Source: Bacteroidota bacterium
GTDB taxonomy: Bacteria; Bacteroidota; Bacteroidia; AKYH767-A; JABDAW01
NCBI GenBank assembly: GCA_023251595.1
Contig: JAHEYM010000139.1
Location: 1 to 9,109 of the forward strand
DNA: 9,109 bases
Reading direction: 5' to 3'
A model generated the notes under the pieces. The model saw only the letters and a program-made list of their open reading frames with translations, was not told the DNA's origin and searched no databases. Position numbers and translations under genes: made by a program. Positions 7,811-9,109 of this stretch are shown here, one piece after another. Numbering within the stretch: the first letter of the stretch is position 1; each line of letters starts with the position of its first letter.

Positions 7811-7823
7811 GTTCCGTAGGAAC
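7811..7823. repeat. Hairpin gttcc-gta-ggaac, second copy
   Basis: Exact repeat of the core of the hairpin at 7738-7754, 73 bp downstream and in the same orientation. The two copies flank the 9-bp palindrome at 7767-7786. Confidence 0.65.
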
Positions 7824-7860
7824 GGAGCATTTAGGATAGCAGACCGGTTTTCAATTTCCA

Positions 7861-8003
7861 ATTCATATCTTTTAGCAAAAAGATATGAATCCAAACCTCC
7901 CTCTTCCGTGGGAGAGGGATCGAGGGTGAGGGTCGAGTTAGCACAATCCGAAAGCAGAAGCAGCGGAGCACGAAGTCCCACAATGGCCACCCGTCCCACG
8001 AAA
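7861..8003 (+). repeat. Dispersed repeat R, copy 2
   Basis: The most complete copy. It has the hairpin attcatatctttt-agca-aaaagatatgaat (7861-7890), the segment with ttccgtgggagagggatcga, gttagcacaatccgaaagca, a stretch with gcggagcacgaagtccc, and the end tcccacgaaa. It runs straight into the hicAB promoter region. Confidence 0.87.
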
Positions 8004-8036
8004 CCCCCGCCCGCTCACACCCCACACTGTTATTTC

Positions 8037-8063
8037 TTGACTTTCACGAAAGTGCTACCTTTG
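8037..8063 (+). promoter_or_regulatory. Candidate hicAB promoter (TTG-N16-TACCTTTG)
   Basis: TTG at 8037-8039 and TACCTTTG at 8056-8063 match the Bacteroidota -33 and -7 elements (TTG and TAnnTTTG), with a 16-base spacer that is slightly short. Transcription would begin near 8070, giving a leader of about 77 nt before hicA. A second -7-like match, TAATTTTG at 8102-8109, has no good partner at the right distance. Confidence 0.5.
8040..8053. promoter_or_regulatory. Palindrome in the hicAB promoter spacer, possible operator
   Basis: Perfect inverted repeat actttc-ac-gaaagt lying entirely between the proposed -33 and -7 elements. That is a natural operator position, and HicB-type antitoxins commonly repress their own operon. 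The HicB here lacks an evident DNA-binding domain, so the regulator could be something else. Confidence 0.4.
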
Positions 8064-8146
8064 AAGTGTCAATTGTTAGGGTGCTGATGTAAGAGGCGGA
8101 ATAATTTTGCTCAAATATCAGCGGAGAAAAATCGTATTTTTACACA

Positions 8147-8413
8147 GTGGGCAGGAGAGGTAAATTATTAGCACGAATCCTAAGTGGGCAATCCGATGGC
8201 AACATCAGATTTGTTGAGCTATGTGGTTTATTACTCAGTTTAGGTTTCATTGAACGAATAAAAGGAAGTCATCACATTTTTTATAAGGAAGGTATTGAAG
8301 AAATAATAAATCTTCAAGAAAAAAATGGGCAGACAAAACCTTATCAGGTAAAACAAGTCAGGGAAATTATATTAAATTACAAATTAGAAATAGGAGACAA
8401 AGATGAAGCATAA
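8147..8413 (+). CDS. hicA: HicA-family toxin (putative mRNA interferase)
   Basis: 88 residues with a GTG start. HicA toxins have a double-stranded-RNA-binding-like fold and cleave mRNA, using a conserved His. That residue is visible in the GSHHIF motif (residues 41-46), preceded by LLLSLGFIERIK and followed by NLQEKNGQTKPYQVKQVREI, the typical HicA C-terminal half. The GTG at 8147 is chosen because the family motif LLARILSG begins just after it and no later start would keep the first helix. No Shine-Dalgarno site lies close by. The gene overlaps hicB by 11 bp and is the first gene of the pair, the usual order. The length is normal to slightly long. Confidence 0.9.
   Translation: MGRRGKLLARILSGQSDGNIRFVELCGLLLSLGFIERIKGSHHIFYKEGIEEIINLQEKNGQTKPYQVKQVREIILNYKLEIGDKDEA
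8392..8396 (+). promoter_or_regulatory. Shine-Dalgarno site for hicB
   Basis: AGGAG ends six bases before the hicB ATG and lies inside the hicA coding sequence. It stands out because neither of the two large genes nor hicA has such a site. It would allow strong independent translation of the antitoxin. Confidence 0.7.
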
Positions 8414-8615
8414 ATATGAGATTATTATTTATTGGAGCGAAGCAGATCAAGCATTTATCGCAGAAGTTCCCGAATTAGCAGGATGTAAGTCAGATGGATC
8501 AACCTATCAGGATGCAATAACCAGTGTCCAAGTCGTTATCGATGAATGGATAGACACAGCCAAACTTACCGGACGACCAATTCCAACCCCAAAAGGGAAA
8601 TTAATGTACGCCTAA
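8403..8615 (+). CDS. hicB: HicB-family antitoxin, short form
   Basis: 70 residues. It matches the N-terminal, partly degraded RNase H-like HicB domain: YWSEADQAFIAEVPELAGC (residues 10-28), then DGSTYQDAI and the C-terminal EWIDTAKLTGRPIPTPKG. HicB binds HicA and blocks its RNase activity. Many HicB proteins carry an extra C-terminal ribbon-helix-helix or helix-turn-helix domain for autorepression; this one stops at about the end of the HicB core, so such a domain is absent. The start follows a clear Shine-Dalgarno site and overlaps the end of hicA by 11 bp, which implies translational coupling. Confidence 0.92.
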   Translation: MKHKYEIIIYWSEADQAFIAEVPELAGCKSDGSTYQDAITSVQVVIDEWIDTAKLTGRPIPTPKGKLMYA

Positions 8616-8675
8616 AATGCGTCACCTTGGGAGAGATGAATCCTCCGGACAGCTACGCAATCGGACTCATGCTTT

Positions 8676-8777
8676 TTGTGCACTTCCACCGCCTTCGAGG
8701 GGGAGGTCTAGTTAGCACAATCCGAAAGCAGAAGAAGGCGGAGCACAAGTCCCCGGCGTCTCGCCAGTCCCACGAAA
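8676..8777 (+). repeat. Dispersed repeat R, partial copy 4
   Basis: Lacks the attcatatc hairpin but keeps the second half: gttagcacaatccgaaagca, gcggagcacaagtccc and the end tcccacgaaa. It can fold on itself: ccgccttc (8689-8696) pairs with gaaggcgg (8734-8741), and ttgtgc (8676-8681) with gcacaa (8743-8748). It begins about 60 bp after the hicB stop. Confidence 0.7.
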
Positions 8778-8941
8778 TCAAGAGAGCCGTTTTTTTCAAT
8801 TTCCGATGTCCGATGTCCAACTCCCAATTTCCAAGTAAAAAAGAAATGAAAATGAACAATACTTGAACACTGAACCTAACTTGGAAATTGGACATCGGGC
8901 GTGGGAAATTTCCTGCCCTGAGCGCTGTCGAAGGGGACATT
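8778..8941. mobile_element. Putative foldback (MITE-like) insertion
   Basis: In R copy 2 the bases tcccacgaaa run directly into cccccgccc. Here tcccacgaaa (8768-8777) is separated from gaaaccctcgccc (from 8942) by about 164 bp, with gaaa at both junctions as a possible 4-bp target duplication. The insert contains imperfect inverted arms at about 8798-8835 and 8880-8912, which share an exact 12-bp core (ccaatttccaag at 8824-8835, cttggaaattgg at 8880-8891) around a 44-bp A-rich centre. It encodes nothing recognisable. Confidence 0.45.
8916..8935. repeat. REP-like motif ccctgagc...gtcgaagg
   Basis: The pattern ccctgagc followed by gtcgaagg resembles a short motif that recurs between genes in many bacterial genomes. 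It lies at the right end of the putative insertion and is a single copy in this window. Confidence 0.4.
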
Positions 8942-9032
8942 GAAACCCTCGCCCAAGAACACCCCAAGCTTTTATTTCTCGGCTCTCCGAAAAGAACTGT
9001 ACACAAGTCAACAACACTATACTTTCCTTCCC

Positions 9033-9109
9033 ATTCATATCTTTTTGCAAAAAGATATGAATCCGAACCTCCCTCTCCCCTGGGAGAGGGATCGAGGGTG
9101 AGGGACGAG
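9033..9109 (+). repeat. Dispersed repeat R, copy 3 (cut by window edge)
   Basis: Begins with a perfect palindrome, attcatatctttt-tgca-aaaagatatgaat (9033-9062). A 9-bp hairpin, ccctctccc-ct-gggagaggg (9071-9090), and gatcgagggtgaggg follow. Same orientation as copies 1 and 2; the second half lies outside the window. Confidence 0.85.

Noticed and set aside
7661..7823. Possible CRISPR-like array in the hairpin cluster
   Set aside because: Only one 13-bp palindrome is repeated, only twice, with no regular spacing and no cas gene nearby.
8653..9050. Minus-strand frames of 117 and 84 codons downstream of hicB
   Set aside because: They cross the partial R copy and the putative foldback insertion, and their sequence is explained by repeat DNA.

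Overview
The window looks like a piece of a Bacteroidota chromosome (Chitinophagales/Sphingobacteriales-like at a guess). Four things point that way: a giant secreted protein built from Ig-like repeats of the 'CHU_C-associated' type, A-rich leaders without a Shine-Dalgarno site before the two large genes, a TAnnTTTG-type promoter element before the toxin-antitoxin pair, and many small palindromic and dispersed non-coding repeats.

Layout. Positions 1-5489 (minus strand) are one uninterrupted reading frame that runs off the left edge. It has a signal peptide, a Cys-rich beta-sandwich region, a nidogen-like domain apparently inserted inside an Ig-like domain, and then about 20 Ig-like repeats of about 73 residues. 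Three sections of the array recur at exactly 1089 bp (five units), so the array was partly built by amplifying blocks of several units. The C-terminus, where a type IX secretion sorting domain would be expected, lies outside the window.

Positions 5490-6459 hold no gene I can support. They contain two small hairpins, a degenerate array of about 14 units of roughly 21 bp (5851-6148), and the first copy of a dispersed repeat (called R here, 6199-6337). Positions 6460-7653 (plus) encode a lipoprotein made of two tandem copies of a roughly 142-residue domain. Positions 7654-8146 hold a cluster of five hairpins, R copy 2 (7861-8003), and a promoter with a palindrome in its spacer. Positions 8147-8615 encode a hicA-hicB toxin-antitoxin pair. 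Positions 8616-9109 hold a partial R copy that seems to be interrupted by a foldback, MITE-like insertion, then R copy 3 cut by the right edge.

How the parts relate. The giant protein gene and the lipoprotein gene are divergent and separated by nearly 1 kb of repeat DNA. Both products are predicted to enter the envelope or be exported, but nothing in the sequence links them functionally. hicAB is a self-contained module lying between copies of R. The most unusual content is the non-coding repeat architecture and the higher-order repeat structure of the giant protein. I see no evidence of a wholly new enzymatic or defence system.
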